A program made the translations under genes and the position numbers. Shown piece by piece: positions 1 through 8,485 of a DNA stretch of 15,707 bases; within the stretch, counting starts at the first letter, position 1; every line of letters starts with the position of its first letter. The notes beneath the pieces were generated by a model that searched no databases, was not told the origin of the DNA, and saw nothing but the letters and a program-made list of their open reading frames with translations. Location of the stretch: assembly GCA_016882345.1 (NCBI GenBank), contig VGQR01000013.1, positions 1 through 15,707 of the forward strand, read 5' to 3'. The DNA is from Cyanobacteria bacterium K_DeepCast_35m_m2_023 (GTDB lineage Bacteria > Cyanobacteriota > Cyanobacteriia > PCC-6307 > Cyanobiaceae).

Positions 1-2
1 CT

Positions 3-1046
3 GGTGGTGGTACATTTAACCTAAGTGCTGCAGTACCTCTAAAAAATGGTTCGGTAGATCTATCATTTGGTACAGCACAGGAAACAGGAAATATAATCTT
101 CAATGATGGCGGTTTAAATACGGTATTAAACGGAAATACTAATGTCCTTACCATTGGGGGGGGAGTTAATAACACGTCATTCTTTGCAACTGGAGCCACT
201 GACACTGTCAATCTCACCTTTAATACCCTCAGTGGTGTTATGTTGATGAGTGCTGGAGGCATTGTTCTTAGAGCAATGAATAACACACTTGCAGGCTTTA
301 CGGCATTCACTGCAAATCTTGGTATTGAAGTTCTATCTTTGAACATATTTGGTGGCACGACCACAGCCAATCATGTCATTCAAAGCGTAACCCTTAGTAC
401 GGCTACAACAACGTTCAATTTGAATGCAGCCAATGGTGTAACGTTCTCCCTTTCTGCTGCGAATAGAGCCTTTACTGGTCTCGAGACTCTTGGTTTTAGC
501 CAAGCAGACGGAAATAACACCATTCAAATAACTTCTGCTTTTACTGCAGGCATTAAGACCTACATTGATGGCTCTGGTAATTCTTTCATTCAGCTAAATA
601 ATTTGTTTACTGCTCAATCGGTTACTCAGGGTAATTTTGGAACAGCCAACTCGGCTGCGTCGTCTCAATTCAACACCATTGATATTCGAGATGGTGGCAA
701 TGACGTCATCGCTCTGGGTGGTGGCACTGGTGCTGATACTCTTGGCTTTGCTCGTGCAAACGTCATCGGATTAAATGCTGGTGATGTTCTTAGTTTTACT
801 AACTACACTAATTCAATTAATAATTTTACACTTGCAACAGCCTTTTCAGCGGTTTCCGCTGCGGGGGCAAGTGCAGTAGTCCTTTACTTCGATGGTGTTG
901 ACACTTATGTTTTCCAAAACGCAAGTGCCAATTTTGGTGCAACTGCTACCACAGCAAACTCTCTGGCTGCAATCTTGGTTGGCGGCAACTACGCTGCACT
1001 TGGTCGCTGGAGCTTGAATGGCAACAATCTCGCTCTTATCAGCTGA
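3..1046 (+). CDS. C-terminal part of a large beta-rich surface/secreted protein (5' end outside window)
   Basis: The reading frame is open from the left edge (first full codon at 3) to the TGA at 1044-1046, about 347 codons, so the ATG at 240 is internal and not the start. The translation has no Cys, almost no Lys, and much Asn, Thr, Gly, Ala and Ser in alternating hydrophobic/polar patterns, as in repeat-built beta-strand surface proteins of cyanobacteria. Near the C terminus there is an RTX-like stretch (GGNDVIALGGGTGADTLGF), then a strand-rich end containing DGVDTYVFQN and a hydrophobic tail ending LALIS. This fits an uncleaved C-terminal type I secretion signal. The HlyB/HlyD genes at 4150-8468 are the obvious exporter, and the adjacent Maf gene suggests glycosylation. 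The gene is clearly more AT-rich than the exporter and sugar genes. An S-layer, adhesin or motility role cannot be decided from this fragment. I did not recognise a named family with certainty. Confidence 0.8.
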   Translation, partial: GGGTFNLSAAVPLKNGSVDLSFGTAQETGNIIFNDGGLNTVLNGNTNVLTIGGGVNNTSFFATGATDTVNLTFNTLSGVMLMSAGGIVLRAMNNTLAGFTAFTANLGIEVLSLNIFGGTTTANHVIQSVTLSTATTTFNLNAANGVTFSLSAANRAFTGLETLGFSQADGNNTIQITSAFTAGIKTYIDGSGNSFIQLNNLFTAQSVTQGNFGTANSAASSQFNTIDIRDGGNDVIALGGGTGADTLGFARANVIGLNAGDVLSFTNYTNSINNFTLATAFSAVSAAGASAVVLYFDGVDTYVFQNASANFGATATTANSLAAILVGGNYAALGRWSLNGNNLALIS

Positions 1047-1082
1047 GTTTAGTTTCTAACCTACCTAAATCCACTACATTAT

Positions 1083-1109
1083 ATGGGAGCCAAAAGCTCC
1101 CATTTTTTT
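1083..1109 (+). terminator. Rho-independent terminator after the surface-protein gene
   Basis: A perfect 8-bp stem, ATGGGAGC (1083-1090) with GCTCCCAT (1096-1103), encloses a 5-nt loop CAAAA and runs into seven T residues (1103-1109). It lies 36 bases after the surface-protein stop codon. The T-run ends one base before the ATG at 1110, which I take as the Maf start. This is the strongest intrinsic terminator in the window. It should end most transcripts of the surface protein and let only a minority continue into the Maf gene. Confidence 0.85.
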
Positions 1110-3197
1110 ATGATTGACGCAAAAGCCCTCAAAGAGGCAAACATCGAGTTCATTTCTAAAATCAATGCAGGGTTTTTGGATAGCCTGCCGAACGAGGAGG
1201 ATAATCCATGGGAGCAGATTTATGCCCCCCATCCCGAAGAATCGAGTGTGCTTCAATTAATTAATATAAGAAGTAAAAAAGATGGCGTCACATTGTATCC
1301 CGAGTCGTTGGGTGGGCCACTCTATACTACACAGAGATTTCAGGCATGGTGTACAAGCCCTTCAAGAATGCTGGTCAACAGTTATGAACATATGGCCACC
1401 ATGGCTACCAATGACCTTTTCGAGGATGCAACGGGTTGCAGTGCCATTCATGAGCTGACGCTTGAAAACATTCACGACATCAACCAGGATCTTGAACCGT
1501 TATGGACTACCCTGCAGATGTCAAAATATATTCAGGACCATAACATTGCACTGGCGCCGGGAGGCCTCACTTCCGATGGCTGCGTTCTGGTGGTGAGTGG
1601 TCTAGGTCTTGGCTTTCAATTGCAACCCCTGATTGATTTTCTCAATCCCAGTGCTTTACTCATCGTAGAGCCAGATCTTGGCAAGCTCGCTCATACTCTC
1701 GAGACCGTCGACTACACCCAGATTATCCCTCGTTTTACTGGTGCCGATAAGGCGCTCGATTTTATTGTATCGGCTACGCCGGAGGCCGCCGCTGAACAGA
1801 TTCGCAGCCTGCTCACGATCCGTAATCTGTTCCTCGTGGATGGCCTCTTCACTTTTGTGGGCTTTGATGACCCCTTCTTTAAATACGTGAAGGATCTAGT
1901 GCATTCCTATGAAACCATGAAGGGTGTCAATTATCTCGGTTATTTCGTCGATGAAGTTCATATGACAATGAATGCGGCTCTCAACTACTTCCATCTTCGC
2001 CCTAAGGTCTACACAACCCTCAAGATAAAGACCCACAAGCAGCATGCCGTGATTGTGGCAAGCGGCCCCTCATTGGCCGAACATCTTGAGATGCTTAAAC
2101 AACACCGTGATCGCTACACGATTTTCTGTTGCTACAGCACAATCTCCCGCTTGCTAGAGGCTGGAATCACTCCTGATTATCATTGCGATCTTGAGCGTCA
2201 CAACGATCACCTGCCCTTGTTGGAGCTTGGGCTAGAAGATGTGTTGGCGGAGATCTCTCTCTGCAGCAGCAGCACCTGTGATCCTCGCATGCTCAAGCTG
2301 TATAAGAACGTATATTCAATCAATCGCGGAGCCCTTACTCCCTCTGTTATCTTCACTAAGGATAACGACATCATTCCTAATGAAGGCCCCGATGTGGCCA
2401 CCTTCGCGTTGCTTTCGGCGATCTTCTTTGGCTACCATACCGTCCATCTCTTTGGCGTGGATCTCGGCACCGCCAATCGTGCCGTAGCCCGTCTCCCTGG
2501 CGTGCTCGACATCGACCGGCGTACCTACGATGTACCGGTGCGCGGCAATCTCGGCCGCACCGTGTTTTCTGGCCAAGCCTTGCTAGATAACAAGACAGCT
2601 ATCGAGGGCAATATTTCTTTCTATAGCCAGATTTATCCGTCCCTGCTTGTCTATAATTATAGCAATGGTGTTTACATTAATGGTGCAATACCCTCCAAGC
2701 CTGATGAATTTCTCGCGCGCCTACCCGAGCACCAGGTTCCACCGCCTATTCCTGAATTCGAGCCCTACAGTGATGAGCATGTGCGGCAAGCCTGGGCCCT
2801 TGCAGATATGCGTCGACGCTGTTTCAGCTTCCTCAATAACATACGAGACCTGGCCCAAGATCCATTTGAATCCTCGACACTTTACAAAGTGAGTGATCTT
2901 TGCAATGCCGCTGGCAAAAGCTATCAGGATCAGATCCCGATTCGCTTTTACCGAGGTAGTCTCTTCCGCAGCTGGATCACTCTCTGGGGTATATATACCA
3001 GGGCAATTGTGCAAAATGCCGAAGATCGTGAGAATTTGAAAGAGGAGTGCAAGCGGGTTCTTGGCGAAGTTATCAATTCTTTCGAATCGCTTACATTCCA
3101 ATTGATTGATTATGTCGAAGGGGTCCGTTCCATCGATGAGTTCACCTTCGCCAGCAAGCTCCAGCGCGATAGCCAGGTCGTCACAGCTCCTGTCTAA
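1110..3197 (+). CDS. Maf/DUF115 (MptE-like) glycosyltransferase, probable nonulosonic acid transferase
   Basis: This is a cytoplasmic protein of about 695 aa. An N-terminal region with SGLGLGFQLQPLID (about 163-176) and a VEPD stretch (about 186-189) matches the N-terminal part of motility-accessory-factor proteins. The central DUF115 domain carries VIVASGPSL (GPSL at about 319-322), TPDYHCDLE (about 354-362), GPDVAT (about 426-431) and FGVDLG (about 448-453), as expected for a CMP-sugar-binding sialyltransferase-like fold. The C-terminal part is alpha-helical. Maf proteins attach pseudaminic or legionaminic acid to flagellin Ser/Thr; here the neighbour is a surface protein and no flagellar gene is present, so that protein is the likely acceptor (inference). 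I start the gene at the ATG at 1110. The in-frame ATG at 1083 would make the terminator hairpin encode the first nine residues. No Shine-Dalgarno sequence is visible. The substrate is not provable from sequence. Confidence 0.85.
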   Translation: MIDAKALKEANIEFISKINAGFLDSLPNEEDNPWEQIYAPHPEESSVLQLINIRSKKDGVTLYPESLGGPLYTTQRFQAWCTSPSRMLVNSYEHMATMATNDLFEDATGCSAIHELTLENIHDINQDLEPLWTTLQMSKYIQDHNIALAPGGLTSDGCVLVVSGLGLGFQLQPLIDFLNPSALLIVEPDLGKLAHTLETVDYTQIIPRFTGADKALDFIVSATPEAAAEQIRSLLTIRNLFLVDGLFTFVGFDDPFFKYVKDLVHSYETMKGVNYLGYFVDEVHMTMNAALNYFHLRPKVYTTLKIKTHKQHAVIVASGPSLAEHLEMLKQHRDRYTIFCCYSTISRLLEAGITPDYHCDLERHNDHLPLLELGLEDVLAEISLCSSSTCDPRMLKLYKNVYSINRGALTPSVIFTKDNDIIPNEGPDVATFALLSAIFFGYHTVHLFGVDLGTANRAVARLPGVLDIDRRTYDVPVRGNLGRTVFSGQALLDNKTAIEGNISFYSQIYPSLLVYNYSNGVYINGAIPSKPDEFLARLPEHQVPPPIPEFEPYSDEHVRQAWALADMRRRCFSFLNNIRDLAQDPFESSTLYKVSDLCNAAGKSYQDQIPIRFYRGSLFRSWITLWGIYTRAIVQNAEDRENLKEECKRVLGEVINSFESLTFQLIDYVEGVRSIDEFTFASKLQRDSQVVTAPV

Positions 3198-3368
3198 GAT
3201 GGGGTATGGGGGTTTACGATGAATGCTCCCTAGGTGGCTCATGCCCCCTAGCTGCCCGTTTTAGAGCGTTGCTTGTTGGTCTTTTGAAAGTCGTAGCTTT
3301 TCCTCGCTAGTTGCGACATTTATTCCGGGGCATCTGTATCCATTAGAAAACATGATTTTTCAGCTCCG
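3198..3368 (+). other. Intergenic region between the Maf gene and the secretion operon
   Basis: These 171 bases hold no gene. They are the only sizeable gap between 1110 and 14854, so a promoter for the downstream operon is most likely here. I see only weak candidates: TTGCGA at 3311-3316 and TATCCA at 3337-3342 with a 20-base spacer, which is too long to be convincing. A six-codon ATG-TGA reading frame (3352-3372) overlaps the next start codon and is probably chance. Confidence 0.4.
3230..3262 (+). terminator. Possible weak terminator after the Maf gene
   Basis: CTAGGTGG (3230-3237) can pair with CCCCCTAG (3244-3251) over eight positions with one mismatch and a 6-nt loop. A short TTTT follows only at 3259-3262, seven bases after the stem. 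The mismatch and the displaced, short T-run make this a weak call. It may be a partial terminator or chance symmetry. Confidence 0.3.
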
Positions 3369-4157
3369 ATGACCTCCTTAAGCACTGCAGCTCTAGAAGA
3401 CAGCCCTGATCCCCGCCTCTCATCTCCGAAGTTAATCAATCTCTCGCAGGCTCTCATCGCTCCCCTTCTGCAGCACCTGATTCAGGCCAATCTGCTCTTC
3501 GCATGGTGCCAGTACCTGGTTGACAGTGCTGTGCAACAACTTCATGGTTGGGAGCAGCCTGATCTCCGCCATCTCTACTGGTGGCTGGATACGGAATCGG
3601 AATCCACCGTCAATGAATGGATGAAGCAGGGCTGCCGCCGACAGGCAGTCAACTGGCATCTTGCAGTGGCTACTGCTTATTTCTCTGCCGCCAACTCCTG
3701 GTACGGTGCCGAACTCGAGGATCGTTACGTAGCCAACCGCCACAATTATGAAGTGGCACATTGCCGTCTGATCGACTGCGGCAGTAACCGTGGCCTTGCC
3801 CTCGAGCTAAATTTGGCCTTGGAAGCGAGCCCTCTGGAGCACGAGGCGATCGTTGCTCCCTTCCTCAACCAGGTGCACCTGACCAGAGAGGTTATCTCCC
3901 TTTCTGACATCAGTTCGGGGATCCCCCAGTTGCTGGCGGGTAGTCCTCCAGGGGCGTGGCTACCTCCGTTTCACAATGGTCTCAGTTGGATTCTTCTGCA
4001 GGTGGAACACCATGAACGTCCCTCCCTCCAGGAAACCGCCCCACGCTTGCTGCGGGAGGCCATCCTGAGCTGGCGCCAGCAGCGCACCCAAGAGCTCTCA
4101 GCCCATTGGATGCAGCAGTTCACCGCCACCAAGGTAGATCCCTCGCTCGATGACTGA
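3369..4157 (+). CDS. Parvulin-like (PpiC/SurA-type) putative peptidylprolyl isomerase of a type I secretion operon
   Basis: The protein has 262 aa and no signal peptide or membrane segment, so it should act in the cytoplasm. The N-terminal part (about 20-110) is helical and Trp-rich. The segment from about 115 on (AWYGAELEDRY-like region, YEVAHCRLIDC, a helix ending LALELNLALEA, then GAWLPPFHNGLSWILLQVEHH) follows the order of a degraded parvulin fold. The usual GG/G-L motif and catalytic His residues are not obvious, so activity is doubtful. Parvulin-like genes commonly sit beside HlyB/HlyD exporters in cyanobacteria, where they are annotated as peptidylprolyl isomerases. This gene overlaps the exporter gene by 8 bases, which supports a shared job, probably holding the secretion substrate unfolded (inference). 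It could instead be a family-specific protein without isomerase activity. Confidence 0.6.
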   Translation: MTSLSTAALEDSPDPRLSSPKLINLSQALIAPLLQHLIQANLLFAWCQYLVDSAVQQLHGWEQPDLRHLYWWLDTESESTVNEWMKQGCRRQAVNWHLAVATAYFSAANSWYGAELEDRYVANRHNYEVAHCRLIDCGSNRGLALELNLALEASPLEHEAIVAPFLNQVHLTREVISLSDISSGIPQLLAGSPPGAWLPPFHNGLSWILLQVEHHERPSLQETAPRLLREAILSWRQQRTQELSAHWMQQFTATKVDPSLDD

Positions 4158-7107
4158 TTACGACCAGTTTTCGCACATACAGCAGTGGCAGCGTGGCGAC
4201 ACCCTGATCGAAGAACAGCAATGGCCTTCCAAGCTGTTACGAGTCAGCTTCGGCTCGGTGCGCTGGCTGCAGCGCCATCCCCACACAGGGCTACCCAGGA
4301 CAGTGCAACATCAGATTGCTCCGAAGTCACCACTGGGTAGTTGGGATCTCGTCTGCGGCCTGCCTCTGGAGCATTGCCTAGTCTCCTCATCCAGCCTAGA
4401 AGCTTCAACCCTGTCCCCTGATGAATGGATCAGCGAGCTGAAGGCCGATCCTGGGCTGCACTGGCCCGAGCTTCAGCCCTTTGAGCTTCTTAATGTTTTC
4501 AATCCGCTGATTGCCGAGCTTCCGTTTAGCGAGCTTCCACTCTCGCTACTTGGCTCTCAGCTGCTCGATTCCCTGGTCTGCCTCACGCCCCAAGCCGATC
4601 TCAGTGTTGAACAGCTTCAAGGACTAATTATTTCCAGTGGTGATCGTGCCCTTTTCTGCGGTTCAGGCCACAATGCCGAGCTTTACGGTCTGTGCCTGCA
4701 ACATGCCAGTCGCGGTCAGCTTGAACAACTCGCCGCTCAGAGTCAGCGCTTCCCTCTGCGCCTTTATCAGATGCGTAGTGATGATGCCATTGCGATTCGG
4801 GACCGCCACAGCTGGATGGCGCGCCAAATTCGTGCCCTCGATCCTGCAACGGTCCTGGGGGACTTCACTGGCCAGGTTCAGTTCCGTGAAGAATCGAGCC
4901 TCAACTTGCTATCGATTGAATCAGTCGAGGTGGAACCTATCCACGCCAATGACACCAACCCACTGCCGGTGGCCTTGTTGCAGATGGCCTGCCAGGCCCT
5001 GGAGATTTCGCCCCGCAGCCAGCGTCTACAGCGCTCGATGGCCCTGCTCGACAAGCAGAATCTTGAGGAACGCCCCACCCTCGCCAATCTTCTTGCGATC
5101 CTGGCTCCACTCACCGAACTGCGCCTGAGCCAGAGCAGCAGTGGATACCGCACGCTGCTGATCAGTCGCAGTGCCTTCTTCGCCCCGCCACCTAACGTGC
5201 CCCCCACCGAGGCTGACCATCTCTGCCTTTGGCAGCCGCGCGAAGGCCTGCGGTTTGCCGTCTTCGACGCCACCTCCAGCCAAGTTCAGCCCTGCTATGT
5301 GGCATTGAGTGATCTGCCCTTCACGCCCCAGCAGGTACTAACAGTCGGGCTTGATCCTAATGCCGGCGTGGAGCGCTTTGGTTTTCGCTGGTTCTTCCCC
5401 GAGCTGGGGCGCCATCGCCTGGCGATGGTGATCATTCTGGTCAGTTCCCTGTTCATCCAGGTGCTGCAATTAGCCAACCCGCTGTTGATTCAGCAGATCA
5501 TTGATCTGATCCTCGGCCAACGCAGCCTCACGACCCTCTACAGCTATGGGGCTGTGTTGATCGTGCTGGCGCTGTTCCAGAGTCTGCTGACTGGCCTGCG
5601 CAGTCTGCTGTTTGTGGAGACCACCAACCGGATCGATGTGCGAGTGGGCACCAAGATCATCGATCACCTGCTCCACTTGCCGATCAGCTACTTCGACAAG
5701 CGCCCGGTGGGGGAAGTGAGCACCCGTGTTGGTGAACTGGAAAACATTCGCAATTTCCTCACCGGCCAGGCACTTACTGTCTTCCTCGACGTGGTGTTCA
5801 GCGTTATTTACATCGTGGTGATGCTGGTTTACAGCGTGCCGCTCACGATTGCCGCCCTTTCCACCATCCCCTTCTCCATAATTTTGGCGGTGGTGTTCTC
5901 TCCAGTGATTAAAACAAACATCGATGATCGAGCTGTTGCTAATGCGAAGACGACTTCCTTCCTGGTGGAACATCTGAACGGCATTATGACAGTGAAGAGC
6001 CAGAACATCGAAGACCTCACGCGGGTCTCCTGGCGCCGCCGCTATGTCGATTTTGTGCAAAAGGGATTTCGCCTCGCTGGCATCGGCACTATCGTCGGGG
6101 AGCTTAATAACTTCCTCACTCTGCTCTCGAGCGTTCTTGTGATCTTTGTGGGAGCCATCCTGGTGATTGACGGCAAGTTGTCACTGGGTCAACTGATTGC
6201 TTTTCGGATCATCTCCGGCTATGTGACAGCACCGATCATGCGGCTCTCCACCCTGTGGCAATCGGTGCAGGAGCTTTCGGTGAGCGTGCAGCGTCTGGCC
6301 GATGTGGTGGAATCCCGCAGCGAAACTCAGACCCAGACCAGTCGCTTCCTGCTGCCTCCCGTGAAGGGCGAGGTGCAGCTTTGCAACCTGTCCTTCCGTT
6401 ATCCAGACTCCCAGGACGTGGTTCTCAAGCGGCTCAACCTCACCGTGCCCGCAGGCAGTTTTGTTGGTGTTGTCGGCGGCTCCGGCTCAGGCAAGAGTAC
6501 CCTGATGAAGCTGTTGCCCCTGATTTACCGCCCCAGCGGTGGCACGATCCTGATCGATGGCTACGACATTCAGAAGGTCGACCTCGACTCTTTGCGCCAT
6601 CAGATCGGCATCGTGCCTCAGGATCCGTTGCTGTTCCAAGGATCGGTGTGGGACAACCTCACCGTGGGCAATCCACGCGCTGGCGATGCCGAGGTGGAAC
6701 GGGCCGTGCGGGCCGCCGAGGCCTATGAGTTCATCATGCAGATGCCTGATGGCTTCGAAACCGATGTTGGTGAGCGCGGCGGACGCCTCTCTGGCGGCCA
6801 GCGCCAGCGGCTCGCCATCGCCCGTGCCCTACTGGCCAATCCCTCCATGTTAGTGCTCGACGAGGCCACCAGCGCCCTCGACTACCGCACAGAGGCCGCC
6901 GTCTGTCGCAACCTGTTTCGCTTTTTGGAGGGTCGCACCGTGTTTTTTGTGACCCATCGTCTAGCCACCATTCGGCCCGCCGACCTCATCTTGATGATGG
7001 ACCGTGGCATCGTGGTGGAATCGGGTTCTTACGACGAACTAATCCAAGCTGACGGCCTGTTCAATGCCTTGGTTGGCTGTCAGAACCGCGATGGAGCCCT
7101 GAGCTAA
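4150..7107 (+). CDS. HlyB-type type I secretion ABC exporter with N-terminal cNMP-binding-like and degenerate C39-like domains
   Basis: This is the inner-membrane ATPase of a type I secretion system, 985 aa. Residues about 1-100 resemble a cyclic-nucleotide-binding beta-roll (RGDTLIEE, then SFGSVRWL), but I see no phosphate-binding cassette. Residues about 265-400 look like a C39 peptidase-like domain without the catalytic His (RFAVF where HFVVL-type motifs occur), so no leader cleavage is expected. The six-helix transmembrane domain spans about 418-700. The nucleotide-binding domain is intact: Walker A GGSGSGKST (776-784), Q-loop Gln824, signature LSGGQ (880-884), Walker B LVLDE (901-905) and H-loop His936. 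The gene overlaps the parvulin-like gene by 8 bases and the HlyD gene by one base (TAATG). The likely substrate is the surface protein at the left edge or related proteins elsewhere (inference). Confidence 0.93.
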   Translation: MTDYDQFSHIQQWQRGDTLIEEQQWPSKLLRVSFGSVRWLQRHPHTGLPRTVQHQIAPKSPLGSWDLVCGLPLEHCLVSSSSLEASTLSPDEWISELKADPGLHWPELQPFELLNVFNPLIAELPFSELPLSLLGSQLLDSLVCLTPQADLSVEQLQGLIISSGDRALFCGSGHNAELYGLCLQHASRGQLEQLAAQSQRFPLRLYQMRSDDAIAIRDRHSWMARQIRALDPATVLGDFTGQVQFREESSLNLLSIESVEVEPIHANDTNPLPVALLQMACQALEISPRSQRLQRSMALLDKQNLEERPTLANLLAILAPLTELRLSQSSSGYRTLLISRSAFFAPPPNVPPTEADHLCLWQPREGLRFAVFDATSSQVQPCYVALSDLPFTPQQVLTVGLDPNAGVERFGFRWFFPELGRHRLAMVIILVSSLFIQVLQLANPLLIQQIIDLILGQRSLTTLYSYGAVLIVLALFQSLLTGLRSLLFVETTNRIDVRVGTKIIDHLLHLPISYFDKRPVGEVSTRVGELENIRNFLTGQALTVFLDVVFSVIYIVVMLVYSVPLTIAALSTIPFSIILAVVFSPVIKTNIDDRAVANAKTTSFLVEHLNGIMTVKSQNIEDLTRVSWRRRYVDFVQKGFRLAGIGTIVGELNNFLTLLSSVLVIFVGAILVIDGKLSLGQLIAFRIISGYVTAPIMRLSTLWQSVQELSVSVQRLADVVESRSETQTQTSRFLLPPVKGEVQLCNLSFRYPDSQDVVLKRLNLTVPAGSFVGVVGGSGSGKSTLMKLLPLIYRPSGGTILIDGYDIQKVDLDSLRHQIGIVPQDPLLFQGSVWDNLTVGNPRAGDAEVERAVRAAEAYEFIMQMPDGFETDVGERGGRLSGGQRQRLAIARALLANPSMLVLDEATSALDYRTEAAVCRNLFRFLEGRTVFFVTHRLATIRPADLILMMDRGIVVESGSYDELIQADGLFNALVGCQNRDGALS

Positions 7108-8468
7108 TGGCCGCCTCCCCCACATCCCACGGTCCCTCACCGCTGCGTCGTCTGCGGCGCCAGGTGGCGCGCCTGCGGCTACCAGGCGCCGCCAAACTGC
7201 GCGCCGGCCTCGAAACGATTACCCCTCGTTCCTCTTACGAAGACGATTTTCCTTCCCGCCGCTGGCCATTGCTGCTTCTCGGCACCCTGAGTGGATTTGT
7301 TGGTGTGGTGCTGATCTGGTCGCTGATTGCCCGCAGTGAGATCTCCGTCAGCAGCCAGGGCCGTTTGCGGCCCTCTCAGGCCCCTACCCGTAGTCGCGCC
7401 CAGACCAGCAGTAGCTCTCTGGAGGTGTTCGTCAAAGAGGGCGATCAGGTGAACAAGGGCCAGCCGATCTTGCAGCTCGATGACCGTCCGCTGCGAGCCC
7501 GGCTCACCGCTTTGCAGATTCGCTATGCCAAGGGCTATAGCCAGTTGCGTGAGACCACGCTCCTCACCGGGCTGCCCATGCCCCCTGATTTGCCCCGCCC
7601 CGCCAACGTCGATGGCTTGGACCTCAGCGTTTCCCGGACTTCGCTGGAATCGGTTCAGACTCAGAAGGAGAAAGTGGCCCAGTTGAAGGCCCAGCTCGGC
7701 CAGTCAATCGTCAAGCAGAAATCGTTGCGCCAAAACATTGCGCTGCAATCCCTGATCGTGAAGCGTCACGAGATGCTCAAATCCAGTGGTGCCATTGCCG
7801 AACTGCAAGTGCTGCAGCACCGTCAGCGACTGCTCGACCTGCAGGCTGATTACGCCTCTAACCAGCAGGAGCAGCAGCGACTCGAGGCCGCCCTGCGCGA
7901 GAGCAGCAGCGAATTCTCAGGCCGAAACAATCAAACGTATACCGACCAGCTCAATGAACTGCGCTCCACCCAGGCGGAGATCAGCGCGACCCAGGAGGCC
8001 ATCCGCAACAGCCTCATGCGCGCTCCCCTGAGCGGCTATGTGTTTCGCCTCGGCGTCAAGGTGCCTGGGGTGCCCGTGGCCCCCGGCGATGAGGTCTTCC
8101 AGATCATTCCCGGTGAGAAGCTCACAGCCTCGGTCGATGTGCCGGCCGCTCAGATCGGCTTCATCCATCCGGGTATGACTGTCGATGTGCACATCGACAG
8201 CTATCCCTCCTCTAGCTACGGTGTTCTCAAAGGCAAGGTGATTAGCGTGGGGCGCGATTCTGTCGAGCCCACCAGCCCGATTCAGGCGCCCACCTATGCG
8301 ATTCCAGTGGGCGTGGAACTGCAGCAGCAGCAGCTGATCAGCAAGGGGAGGAGCTATCCCCTCAAGCCAGGGATGACAGCCAGTGTCAGTTTCAACCTGC
8401 GCAGCGTCACCGTGTTCCAGCGACTGTTTGACGCCACCAGCTCAATACTCAATCCACCCGGTCGCTGA
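7107..8468 (+). CDS. HlyD-family periplasmic adaptor subunit of type I secretion
   Basis: This is a membrane fusion protein of 453 aa that links the ABC exporter to an outer-membrane TolC. The first ~50 residues are cytoplasmic and Arg-rich. One transmembrane helix starts at Trp53 (WPLLLLGTLSGFVGVVLIW). A lipoyl-like half-motif follows (VFVKEGDQVNKGQPILQLDD, about 109-128), then a long alpha-helical hairpin rich in Gln, Leu and Arg (about 175-300). The second lipoyl half (RAPLSGYVFRLGV) and the beta-barrel domain (about 312-400, with HPGMTVDVHIDSYP) complete the fold. Length and domain order are normal for HlyD. The ATG overlaps the exporter stop codon (TAATG), which points to coupled translation and 1:1 assembly. 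No TolC gene is in the window, as is usual in cyanobacteria. Confidence 0.93.
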   Translation: MAASPTSHGPSPLRRLRRQVARLRLPGAAKLRAGLETITPRSSYEDDFPSRRWPLLLLGTLSGFVGVVLIWSLIARSEISVSSQGRLRPSQAPTRSRAQTSSSSLEVFVKEGDQVNKGQPILQLDDRPLRARLTALQIRYAKGYSQLRETTLLTGLPMPPDLPRPANVDGLDLSVSRTSLESVQTQKEKVAQLKAQLGQSIVKQKSLRQNIALQSLIVKRHEMLKSSGAIAELQVLQHRQRLLDLQADYASNQQEQQRLEAALRESSSEFSGRNNQTYTDQLNELRSTQAEISATQEAIRNSLMRAPLSGYVFRLGVKVPGVPVAPGDEVFQIIPGEKLTASVDVPAAQIGFIHPGMTVDVHIDSYPSSSYGVLKGKVISVGRDSVEPTSPIQAPTYAIPVGVELQQQQLISKGRSYPLKPGMTASVSFNLRSVTVFQRLFDATSSILNPPGR

Positions 8469-8485
8469 TTGCTCTCCGACCTCGC

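Noticed and set aside
1083..1109. ATG at 1083 as start of the Maf gene
   Set aside because: It lies in the stem of a strong intrinsic terminator; the in-frame ATG at 1110 right after the T-run gives a more plausible N terminus.
3258..3267. GTTTTAGAGC, like the start of a known type II CRISPR repeat
   Set aside because: It occurs once, with no repeat-spacer pattern and no cas gene; a ten-base coincidence.
3352..3372. Six-codon open frame (ATG to TGA) overlapping the parvulin-like gene start
   Set aside because: It has no ribosome site or regulatory codon pattern; most likely chance.
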